From assembly GCF_033568475.1 (NCBI RefSeq), contig NC_133123.1, positions 134,121,242 to 134,185,241 on the forward strand: a stretch of 64,000 nt of DNA. The letters run 5' to 3'. The DNA is from Henckelia pumila (Eukaryota > Streptophyta > Magnoliopsida > Lamiales > Gesneriaceae). Made by a program: the position numbers and the translations under genes. Positions 36,430 through 46,143 of the stretch are shown here, one piece after another. Positions within the stretch are counted from its first letter, which is position 1. Each line of letters opens with the position of its first letter. The notes beneath the pieces are model-generated. The model ran no database searches and was not told where the DNA came from. It worked only from the letters and a program-made list of their open reading frames with translations.

Positions 36430-37436
36430 CTTTATTTATAGGACAACATCACTTCAAAATAATGAAAAATTTTAAAGGCACTAAATTAAAAAGAATATAC
36501 ATTTATTCTCAAAATGGATAAGACAGTTGAAATACAAGATGAAATGCTAACATTTTTAATCAAAAACATTCAAAATTCGAGTAAAAAATTAGCAAAAAAA
36601 TTTATTGCAATAGTGGATTTCGAACAACTTAACATTAAATTAAAAATAGAAAAAAACGTCCAATAACACATTGATTATTAACGATATTGATTTACAAGTA
36701 ATAGAAGATAATAACACAAGAATGGAGGTTGGAAACAATAAAATTATTTATATTCTTGAAAAGAATTTTTTCAGCATAATCCAACAAAAGAATCAAAGAA
36801 TAAAGATATAAAATAAAAATAATTGATAGAGAAAATATCACAAAAATTATTATCGAAGATGATGAGAAAATTAATTTTTTTTATAAATGGACTGTAAACA
36901 AAAAATCGTTAAAGAAGGAAAAAATTGTTATGTAAACAAGAAAAGTCGTTGTAATTTAATTTAAAATTTAGAATGCATTATTTGTATTATTATTATTTTC
37001 TCAAAACCAGTAGTTGTAAAATAATTTTTTAAAACTATATATTATTTGATATATTTTTTTCTTAAATTTTATTTATTAAATATGTCACGACATCAAATTA
37101 TATATTTTTCTCTTTTTAAAAAAAATTATATATTTTCCTTAATGTCTAATTTATATAAAATATTAGTATTTGTTACAACTATTATTTGCAACAACGTCTA
37201 TAAATTCAATTAGACTTGTAACATATAAAATATTTCAACAAATATTCTTCGCACTCATTTTATAATACATGTTGTAAATATCATATTACATTGAATTTAA
37301 TATTTACTAAATATCATGAAAATTATTAACTAACTGCATACTTATCTCTTCTCTTCTCGTCTCAACTCATTTATTTAACAACGTTTATCGATAATAGAAA
37401 GCATTTCCACGTGCAACGCACGTCACTTTTACTAGT
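36430..37436 (+). mobile_element. Helitron 3' part, 5' end not located
   Basis: Ends with the stem ACGTGC-AAC-GCACGT (37409-37423) and CTAG (37432-37435) before T. The body is the reverse complement of 40370-41350, tying the dispersed AT-rich repeat family to Helitrons. The 5' TC end was not found and the left coordinate is only where similarity was followed to. Confidence 0.6.
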
Positions 37437-37513
37437 ATATATATACTTATTTGAAATGTTTACTTGATCCCATATAGAAAATATTATATATATGTATATA
37501 TATATGTATGTAT

Positions 37514-38117
37514 GAAAAACTGTAATTTTGGTCCTGTATAATTTTCACCTTGCGATTTCGATCCTCAATGTTTTCATATTTCAGTTTTAGACATGTTCTG
37601 ATTTTTGGCAATTTCAGCTCTTTTTCATTGAAAATGCCTATGAAGCACTAGACACGTCAGCTCCACATCAGCACTGCAATGATGCCACATCGAAAAAATA
37701 CTAAAATTGCCAAAAAAATAAATGGGAAAATAAGTTTTTTGGTCCATTAACTTGTCCATGTTTTGGTTTTAGTCCATTAACATTTTCGATGTGGGTTTTG
37801 ATATACTAACTTTGAAATTTCATTGTTTTTTGGTCCAACTGCATACGTGTCAACTTTTGATTGGTCCAAAATAAGGACGTGGACCAATCAAAAGCTGACA
37901 CGTATGCAGTTGGACCAAAAAACAATGAAATTGCAATGTTAGTGCACCAAAACTCACATCGGAAAAGTTAATGGACCAAAACACAAAGGGAGTAAAGTTA
38001 TTGGACTAAAAAACTTATTTTCCAAAAATAAATATAGAGGACTAAAATTAAAATATGAAAACATTGTGGACAAAAATCGCAAAGTGACAAATCTACAAGA
38101 CCAAAAAAGTAATTTTT

Positions 38118-38119
<2 letters not shown>
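37514..38119. mobile_element. Mutator-like miniature element (family 1), interrupted
   Basis: Long inverted repeats: GTAATTTTGGTCCTGTA and TTGCGATTTCGATCCTC on the left, their complements on the right (near 38080-38110). It is split at 37724-38023 by another miniature element. A second copy is at 40596-40899. Confidence 0.7.
37724..38023. mobile_element. Mutator-like miniature element (family 2), nested
   Basis: Inverted termini GGGAAAATAAG / CTTATTTTCC, with a perfect 9-base duplication AAAATAAAT (37715-37723, 38025-38033), as expected for Mutator-like elements. Almost the whole element is palindromic. A second copy is at 38980-39275. Confidence 0.85.
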
Positions 38120-38176
<57 letters not shown>

Positions 38177-38180
<4 letters not shown>

Positions 38181-38334
38181 TTATGCTATGCTGTCCACCT
38201 CCCATGCCCACCTATGAGGTGAGAATCAATCCAATGGATGAGATGAATCATATACAAATGGTTCATCCAATGGATGAGTGTCACCTCATAGGTGGGCATG
38301 GTGGTGGGCACGGAAAGTGGGCATCATAACAAAA

Positions 38335-38336
<2 letters not shown>
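38177..38336. mobile_element. Palindromic miniature element between TA microsatellites, copy 1
   Basis: Flanked on both sides by (TA)n (38119-38177 and 38337-38401). Inverted repeats CCCACCTATGAGGTGA / TCACCTCATAGGTGGG. There is no other target duplication. The design recalls the 'Micron' elements of rice, which also insert into TA repeats. Confidence 0.7.
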
Positions 38337-38402
<66 letters not shown>

Positions 38403-38408
<6 letters not shown>

Positions 38409-38566
38409 TTTTTTTCAAGTGCCCACCTATCATGTCCACTACCATGCCCACCAATGATGTGCCACTATTCTATCAGATGTGATAAAGATGTGGTCCAATA
38501 GAATAATGCCACATCATTGGTGGGCATGGTAGTGGGCATGATAAGTGGGCACTTGAAAGAAACCCA
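38403..38566. mobile_element. Palindromic miniature element between TA microsatellites, copy 2
   Basis: Flanked by (TA)n on both sides. Inverted repeats CAAGTGCCCACCTATCATG / its complement, and ACCATGCCCACCAATGATG / its complement. Related to 38177-38336 but clearly diverged. Confidence 0.7.
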
Positions 38567-38599
38567 TATATATATATATATATATTTATGTGAGAACTC

Positions 38600-39488
38600 A
38601 TAGTCATTGCTCTTTGATTTATATTGAGTGACTCCGAACTAAAGTAAGTAATATGCTTCAAATCACGCTAGTCAGGTGAATCAGACTTGGGATCAGAAGC
38701 CCTATGGGACAAGTTTGCCAGAGAACTGTAAAAGGAATTGAACTTCGGAAAATTGATATCCAAACCCTCACCATCTCACCGGCTCCACTAATTCAGATAT
38801 ACCCTTATTCTAGCCACTCTTCTAATTTGGCTATCTCCTCTTTCATCCACAAACATTCTAATTGTTTTAATTTTTTTAGAAAATAAATTAATTAAATAAC
38901 CTATAGTTTCACATTTTAAAATAATATTTCCCACGTACTCTATTTTCGCATCAATCACTATATATATATATACTATTTTGGGCAAATAAGTTTTTTGGTT
39001 TAGTAACTTCTTTTGGGTTTTGGTTCATTAACTTTTTCGATGTGGGTTTTGGTACACTAATTTTGTATTTTCAGTGTTTTTTGGTTCAACTGCATACATG
39101 TCAGCTTTTGATTGGTCAACATCATCATTTTGAACCAATCAGAAATTGACACATATGTATTTGGATCAAAAAATAATGAAAATGCAAAGTTAGTGTACCA
39201 AAACACACATCGGAAAAGTTAATGGACCAAAATCAAAACATGGACAAGTTAATGGACCAAAAAACTTATTTTCCCTACTATTTCAAATATAGTAAATTGT
39301 ATTATAATATATATTTTTCCACATACATTATTATACTATATATATAATTTCCTTATCTAACATAGAAATGTTCATAATCCAATTAATAGTAGAAAATCAA
39401 TTGTATGATCAGTTCGTCAGATCATTGATTCTATCTATTATGTGATGAAGCGAATACTGAATACATATCGATATTTTTAGTGGAAATA

Positions 39489-39546
<58 letters not shown>

Positions 39547-39676
39547 CCTATAAACAATATTAGAATCACTTTATTTTAATTATTAGAAATCTGCATTGAA
39601 TATTTGTTGCAAATTGCAGATATTGTTGAAGGCTATAAATTAATTAGAAGTTAAAAGTACGCATGAAGGCACCAAT
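38600..39676 (+). promoter_or_regulatory. Upstream region of SPH copy D, with a nested miniature element
   Basis: 38600-38700 aligns with 2775-2880, and 38810-38970 aligns with 2995-3125, so the cassette upstream of copies A and D was about 700 bases or more. It is interrupted by 38980-39275. A TATA-like GGCTATAAATTAATTAG lies near 39630, about 45 bases before the ATG. Confidence 0.65.
38980..39275. mobile_element. Mutator-like miniature element (family 2), second copy
   Basis: Ends GGGCAAATAAG / CTTATTTTCCC, with a 9-base duplication TACTATTTT / TACTATTTC (38971-38979, 39276-39284). SPH copy C (TACTATTTCAAATATTGTAAATTG near 26627) shows the empty site. Confidence 0.87.
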
Positions 39677-40089
39677 ATGGATTCTTCAAAGATGAAACAC
39701 AATTCAGTGGTAGTAGTGTTCCTTCTGGTTTTGGTTGTGCATGCAAGATCATGTTTTATAACTTATAAATTTCATGTCTATGTCGCCAATTACATGCCCT
39801 ACACAAATGCTTCTAACTTCTACGCCATTGCAAGACCATTGTCAATCTGGAAATGATGATCTCGAGTTTCATAATCTTACGCGAGGCCAAAATTTCAATT
39901 TTAAATTCTGTGAAAATATTCACGGTAGTTTGTTTTTCTGTCATCTTTGGTGGGGCACGAAGAGCTAGTTTGATGTTTTTACGTTGGGAACCATTTCTTT
40001 GCGATACTAATGATCATGTTTGCTTTTGGGCAGCAGCGGCAGATTCCAATCCTGCACAAAATAATTTTAAGAAACAATATTCGTGGTAG
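39677..40089 (+). pseudogene. SPH copy D, multiple frameshifts
   Basis: The start MDSSKMKHNS, signal peptide and VYVAN are in frame; a small insertion after the YTNAS codons shifts the frame to a TGA. A second frame holds CQSGNDDLEFHNL through FCHLWWGTKS and ends at TAG (39966-39968). A third holds CDTNDHVCFWAAA to the end. Compared with copy C, the segment between the Cys pair is also shortened. It is a dead gene, older than C. Confidence 0.88.
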
Positions 40090-40364
40090 AATTAAGATTG
40101 TTGTTTCAATTCTTAGCAGATGTTTTGTTAAAAAAAGCTGTGAAATATATATTAGATAAGAACAATTATATAAATCTCGTGGAACAACAAACTTATTTAT
40201 GCACTTATTTATGCACTAAACTAACCGGTGGAAATTAATTAACTGATTCTGCACTCCTTTTGGGATTTAACAACAAACAATTTACTTCTTTTTTTTTTGT
40301 TATTTTTACGTTCTTCCCTTACTCGGTGATGCATTTCATTTTCGTGCATTCTTTTAATAATATT

Positions 40365-41930
40365 AGTAAAAGATACGTACGATGCATGTGGGAATACATT
40401 CTAGATCTAATTATAAAAAAATGTTATTAAATAAATGAGTTGAGATGATTAGAAGAGATTAATGAACAGTTAATTAATGATTTTCATGGTATTTTAGTAA
40501 GTTATAAAATTCAATGTAATATAACTTGTACAACATGTACTATAAAATTAGTTTGAACAATCTTTGTTCAAAAATTTAATGTGTTACAAATCTAAGGGAA
40601 AATTCTTTTTTTAGTCTTGTATGTTTGTCACTTTACGATTTTGATCCTCTATATTTTCAGATTTCAGTTTTAGTCCGCTATCTTTATTTTTTTGGCAATT
40701 TTAGTCCTTTTTCTGATGTGGCGTTGATGTGCCACCAATGCAGTGGAGGTGACGTATATAGTTCCACGTAAGAATTTTCGAATAAAAGAGACTGAAATTA
40801 CCAAAAATCGAAACATATAGGACTAAAACTGAATATAAAAACATAGATGTCTGAAATCGCAAAGTGACAAACATAAAAGACCAAAATTGCAGTTTTCCCC
40901 AAATATCTAATTGAATCTATAGTTGTTCGAAATCATGTTTGTAATAAATATTATAATTTTCTATAAATTAGATAATGACAAAATTATAGAATTTGATGTC
41001 ATGACACATTTAATAAAATTTAATAAAAAATTTAATAATACATAGTATTGAAAAATTATTTTACCACTACTAATTATGTGAAAAAATAATATAGATAATG
41101 TGTTACATTACAACATCTTTTCTTCCTTTATATAATAATTTTTCTTTTTTTTCATGATTTTTTTTTTGTTTGTCATCCGTTTTTTTATTTTTTATTTATT
41201 AAAAAAAAAAATTTCTCATCATTTTCAATAACAATTATTGTGATGTTGATTTATCAATTATTTTTATTTTTATATCTTTATTCTTTGATTCTTTTGTTGG
41301 ACAACCTCATTTTTATTTTTTCGTTTTTTAATTGCTGAAAATAGTTCTTTGCAAGAGTATAAATATTTTCATTGTCTCCGATCTCCGTTCTCGTGTTATT
41401 GTCTTTTATTAATTGCAATATCGTTAATGATCAATGATATTATTGGGTTTTTTCTTTTATTTTTAATTTCATGTTAAGTTGTTCGAAATCTACTATTGCA
41501 ATGATGTTGTTGCTAAAATTTTTGTTTGAAATTTTAATGCTTTCGATTAAACATGCTAATATTCTGACTTTTATTGCAACCATTGTTCATTTTGAGAAGA
41601 AATATTGTATATTCTTCTTTATTAATTCGTTGTCTCTAAAAGCTTATAGTATATTGAAGCTAGTGTTGTTGTCCTATATATAGATAAAATAGATTTTACT
41701 AATAATTGGTAATAATATATACTAATTGAAAGAAAAGCTATTTACAAATCTTAGTAATAAAATCAATATAATTTTCAATGTTGCAACTATAAAAATATTT
41801 GTAACATTTTCGATAATATAACCGTGACAGTTATCAATGTTCATCATTTACGGTCATCATTATTCTATATCTATTTTAATAGTTTAAAATAAGACATTAC
41901 CAATAACTCATGTAAGTTTATGGTTGGATT
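40365..41930 (-). repeat. Dispersed AT-rich repeat with degenerate Helitron end
   Basis: The left edge (TTAGTAAAAG...ACGATGCATGTGGG) is a decayed version of the reverse complement of the Helitron end at 37409-37435, and the body then matches 36050-37400 in reverse. A miniature element (40596-40899) is inserted. It is followed to 41930, where a SIRE-like LTR interrupts it. Confidence 0.65.
40596..40899. mobile_element. Mutator-like miniature element (family 1), second copy
   Basis: Ends GGGAAAATTC / GCAGTTTTCCC, with long palindromic arms. The flanks CAAATCTAA and CAAATATCTAA look like a 9-base duplication with a later 2-base indel. It matches 37514-38119 minus the nested insertion. Confidence 0.75.
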
Positions 41931-43864
41931 GTGAAACATAAGAAATCTTGATTTTGATGATAACAAAACTTCTTATTTTGTTTTTAACATATTTACTCTA
42001 GTGTGAAATTGTTAACTCAAGATGGAAGCCAAAACTGAAATTTAGCCAAACTAATTTTTTGGCGAGCTTTAGTATTTGGATGATATCTCACAGCTCATTG
42101 ATGAAAATTATTAAACGCCAAGATAATTGCATTTATGACTCAATTTGGAACATATTGTATTTCACGTCAGTGGGGCAAAAACGGATGTTATCTAGATCAA
42201 ACTGAAGTCTCAAGATCAAACTGAACTGTACCAGTCAAGCAGAAAACAGAATAACTTACCTCAAGCAGTTCTGGTAGCTTGGCCATATCTTGCAGCTCGA
42301 TTATCCAAATAAAACGATTTAGTATGAGTTACTAAGATAAGACAATGATCTACAAATCATATGGACAGGTCAAAGTTTGAATTGGAGCATAAGAAGATGC
42401 TAAATTGCATTGAAATCTCTAGTTCAGAATTGAAACTCTGCAGAGCAGAATTTCTGGAACATTCTGGTATTTGAGCATATCTCTCTCATATAAACTCTAA
42501 ATAGAGTGATTCTTGATTTCATGGAAAGCTAATAGAAAGAGATACAACTTCATGTTTATTACTTTGCCACAAAATCGACGAATCCAGATATATAACACTC
42601 GATTGAACCATATTCACTCGAATGTTTTGTTCTCGACTGTTTTGAAGCAGGTCTGATATTTTGAGCTTAACTCTCTAATTTGAAATCCAAATTGAGTGAT
42701 TCTTGATGCTGTGGAAAGTCAAGACAAAGAGCTACAACTTTTATGTTTATCATTTTACTCAAATATCAATGGATCATGTCAAACTGCATCTAGTTTGGCA
42801 ATTCAGTTTTACTTGTCAAACTACTACCCAAACTGATGTTGGCCAAGAGTAGTCTACCGACCCAAACTGAAGCTTTCCAAGATCAGTATACCGAACTAAA
42901 CTGAAGTTTTCCAAAACAGTCTACCAACCCAAACTGAAGCTTTCCAAGATCAATCTACCGAACTAAACTGAAGTTTGCCAAGATCGGTCTACCTACCCAA
43001 ACTAAAGTTTTTCAAACTTTTACAGTGCCCGAACTGCTACAGTATCCGTTTCGCACCAAATTCATTTTAGCAAGATCAGTTTAGTGAAATTTAGTTTATC
43101 ACTCCAGAAATAGTACAAAAGTCTACAACAGCTATATTTCTGATTCTAACGGCTATATCATTCTTAGAGCCTATAAATACAACATCTTGATGATCTAATA
43201 CAAGCTTTTGAAGGGGGATTCAGCTAAGTTTAGAGCAAAGCCCAAGGTGTGAAGAACAATAAGAAAGATGAGCGTTCATAGCCAACTACTTCACATCAAA
43301 CCCAGTTTATAGAACACTCTTTCATGTTCAATATTTTTGTATATTAGTTGAAGAGAGTTCACTCACACACACACGAGAGATGTACTTCGAAATATTAGTT
43401 GAGTGAGAGTCTTAAAACAAAGACGTTAAAAATTGTGTTTGAAGTTTTGGCATAAGAGACGTTAAATATTATGCGGATTGTGAGGTTGCGGCCTACAATC
43501 AAGTGACTAAGAGTTCTTGTTTAGGAAGTGGGTAAGTTCTAAACTGGAGTGGGTTTGTACGAATGATTTTTATAAATCAAAGTCTAATAGTGGATCCTTC
43601 CGAGGAGGAAGAATGAGTGACGTAGGATATTGAGCACCAAACGTCCATAAACAAATTTGTATCTATCTATTTATCACATTTAATTTACTTTTGCTACTGT
43701 TTTTAAGATGCATTTTTGAAGAATTTTATGTGTTCTTCATAGAACAAAATGTTGCATACAAAGTGTTTGATAAAATGCTTCAACCAAACTGTTTTATTCA
43801 TTTCAACTTGAATATCTTTTCAAATGATTTACAAATTGTTAATCAGTTTCTACGAAGGATTATT
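41931..43864 (+). repeat. SIRE-like copia LTR fragment
   Basis: Sequence such as CTTGATTTTGATGATAACAAA near the left side, the CTAAACTGAAG motif family, and GGAGGAAGAATGAGTGACGTAGG recur in the solo LTR at 50217-51401 (GGAGGAAGAAGGAGTGACGTAGG). The ends are not clean and no target duplication was found, so both coordinates are approximate. Confidence 0.55.
42825..43015. repeat. Minisatellite in the SIRE-like LTR
   Basis: Alternating units of about 33-35 bases built on CCAAACTGAAGCTTTCCAAG and ACTAAACTGAAGTTTTCC, five or six in a row, in the expected U3 part. Confidence 0.8.
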
Positions 43865-43930
43865 GATTATTTATTTTGTGACTATTGATTTATGAAAAAA
43901 AAAATATATAAATAGATAATGCATTCTAAA

Positions 43931-44104
43931 TGTTATATATAGATGTAATATAGTTGATTGATTTGATTGTAATTTACCTTTTCTACACTAATCCCTCTAC
44001 CCTATAAATAGAGGTGTTTAGTCCATATATTAAACACTCATCTTCTTCTATTATATTCTCTCTTGTCTTTTATTCTCTCATCTTTCTCTACTAAATTTAT
44101 AACA
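43931..44104 (+). repeat. 5' LTR of the young copia element
   Basis: 174 bases, unusually short, with a TATA box in CCCTATAAATAGAGG and a CT-rich end. A long leader (44105-44896) follows before gag. Confidence 0.93.
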
Positions 44105-44144
44105 CGTTATCAGCACGAGTGCTCTAGCTTCAAGGTAGAACTCA

Positions 44145-44420
44145 TAAATAATTTTCATTCGTAATCTTTGTGTGGATGCTCTCGATAAAGCACAATATGT
44201 AACTTTCATATTGATGCTCTCGAAATAGCACAAATATTATTATTATTATTTTTTTGCCAATAGTTTCAATGATCCAGTAGTAGCACAATATTAAAAGTTA
44301 ATATTGATGCTCTCAAAGTATCTCATATTTTATGTTCATATTATGCTCCTGAAGAAGCATTAATTTTAATTTTATGTTGATGTTCTTGAAGTAACACAAC
44401 ATATTTTTATTGAAAATCTC
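44145..44420 (+). repeat. Degenerate repeats in the copia leader
   Basis: Five or so units built on GATGCTCTCGAAATAGCACAA, spaced 40-60 bases apart, between the primer site and gag. No coding potential. They could be packaging or translation-control structures; that is inference. Confidence 0.6.
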
Positions 44421-44810
44421 GATAGATCTATGGATACAATATAAATATATAAGATTTTCAATATTCCTGAAGAATATTATCTAAAATCTTAAGTTTATCA
44501 ATATTCCCGAAGAATATTGACTTTTATACACTTTTATGCTTGTGTCTTATATTGGGATATTATATTTTTTTATGCATTTATTTTTACTCGATATTAATTG
44601 ATATTTGTTTATGTGAAGATTTATCATTCTTAGGAAAGTTAATAAATATGATTCCATAATTGTGATTAGATGCTTGTTAACATAATTATATATATATATT
44701 GCACGTATATATAATTATTTGTTAACTAATTTTATAACATTGTTCAATAAATTAGTAAATAACATAATTATTTATTTTGTACATTTTTCTACACGTATAT
44801 ATTCAATCTG

Positions 44811-44857
<47 letters not shown>

Positions 44858-44896
44858 TTATCCTTAAATTCGTTTGTTTTTTTTTTAACAGTCGCA

Positions 44897-45646
44897 ATGG
44901 CAAACATTACAAAACTTGAATTTGAAGCTCTTGACATCAGTGAAAAAAACTATTTGTCATGGATTTTGGATGCTGAGGTTCATCTTGTTTCTAAGGATCT
45001 TGGAAACACAATAAAAGAAGAAAATAATGAATCCCCGCAGGATCTTGCAAAATCTCTTATTTTTTTTCGCCACCATCTCGATGATGGATTGAAAGCCGAG
45101 TATCTCACTGTGAAGAACCCACAAGAATTTTGGAAAAATCTTAAAGAAAGGTTTGACCATCAGAGGAGTGTAGTTCTCCCAAGAGCTCGTTATGAGTGGA
45201 TCCATCTTCGCCTACAAGATTTCAAATCTGTAAGCGATTATAACTCCGCATTATTCAAGATTTGTTCAAAGCTCAAACTTTGTGGAGAAAATATTTCTGA
45301 TCAAGATCTACTTGAAAAAACTTTCTCCACCTTTCATGCTTCAAATGTGCTCCTGCAGCAGCAATATCGTGAGCGTGGATTTAAAAAGTACTCTGAGCTT
45401 ATTTCCTGTCTACTAGTTGCTGAACAGAACAATGAATTACTATTGAAAAATCATCAATTACGCCCAACTGGCTCTACACCATTTCCTGAAGCAAATGAAA
45501 TATCATTCCCTGAAGTGAATGCCAACTCAACTCAAAATCCCCATATTAGAAGAGGACGTGGGCGTGGCCATGGTCAAAACAAAAATTACCAGCAACATGA
45601 TGAAAAGAGACAAAAAAACAAACTACCAGCAGTGGAAACCGAATAA
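44897..45646 (+). CDS. Copia gag, N-terminal part
   Basis: Starts MANITKLEFEALDISEKNYL and contains the gag core W..A..HL, EFW..LKERFDHQ, ARYEWIHLRLQDFKSVSDYN and an RGRGRGHG basic tract near the end. The gag N-terminal domain forms virus-like particles in the cytoplasm and binds element RNA. I chose 44897 over the in-frame upstream ATG at 44777 because the intervening codons translate a TA repeat. The frame is lost at an A-run near 45610, ending early at 45646; the zinc knuckle lies in another frame just after. Confidence 0.85.
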   Translation: MANITKLEFEALDISEKNYLSWILDAEVHLVSKDLGNTIKEENNESPQDLAKSLIFFRHHLDDGLKAEYLTVKNPQEFWKNLKERFDHQRSVVLPRARYEWIHLRLQDFKSVSDYNSALFKICSKLKLCGENISDQDLLEKTFSTFHASNVLLQQQYRERGFKKYSELISCLLVAEQNNELLLKNHQLRPTGSTPFPEANEISFPEVNANSTQNPHIRRGRGRGHGQNKNYQQHDEKRQKNKLPAVETE

Positions 45647-45917
45647 TGAAGAAGAAAAAGGGAGAAACATGAAAGAGTATGAAGATAAGTGTTTCAAATG
45701 CGGAACGGAAGGGCATTGGTCTCGTACCTGATGTACTCTAAAGCATCTTGTGGATCTCTACCAAAATTCGATCAAAGGAAAGGGAAAAATAGAGACGAAT
45801 TTTGCTGATGATGGCCCTATTGATATAACTCACTTGGATGTCTCTGATTTCTTTGCACAACCAGACGGGAATATTGATCATTTGATTGGGGGTGGTGTGC
45901 TAGAAAATATAGAGTGA
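45600..45917 (+). pseudogene. Copia gag C-terminal part, frameshifted and with a stop
   Basis: After the frameshift the sequence reads CFKCGTEGHWSRT and then TGA, exactly where the fourth zinc-binding Cys belongs (pattern C-X2-C-X4-H-X4-C). The frame then continues through KHLVDLY, HLDVSDFF and IDHLIGGG to a stop at 45915-45917. So the zinc knuckle is cut by a stop in an otherwise young element. Confidence 0.8.
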
Positions 45918-46143
45918 TCAATTCTGCCTTTAATGCTTTCATGTCCCTAAGATTAGTGCTTTTGGATATCTATGTTTTTTTTCTATAATAGTCAGATTTA
46001 TCTTTTTGGTTTTGGTTTTATTCAGTACAATTTTATTTTCAGTTGTAATGGTGGTTAATGTTTTGAGAACTTTATTTAATATAATTTCCTTCTTATGAAT
46101 ATTGAAGTTGTAACTTAATCTATTATGCATTTCTTTTAGATTA
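45918..46143 (+). other. Non-coding spacer between gag and pol, intron-like 3' end
   Basis: 226 T-rich bases with no reading frame, ending in GCATTTCTTTTAG directly before the pol region. This looks like a plant splice acceptor with polypyrimidine tract. Spliced subgenomic RNA that sets the Gag:Pol ratio is known for some copia elements (BARE, Drosophila copia); whether this spacer is spliced is inference. Confidence 0.5.

Noticed and set aside
44777..44896. Upstream in-frame extension of the copia gag
   Set aside because: The extra codons translate a TA microsatellite (repeating Ile-Tyr); the natural gag start is the ATG at 44897.
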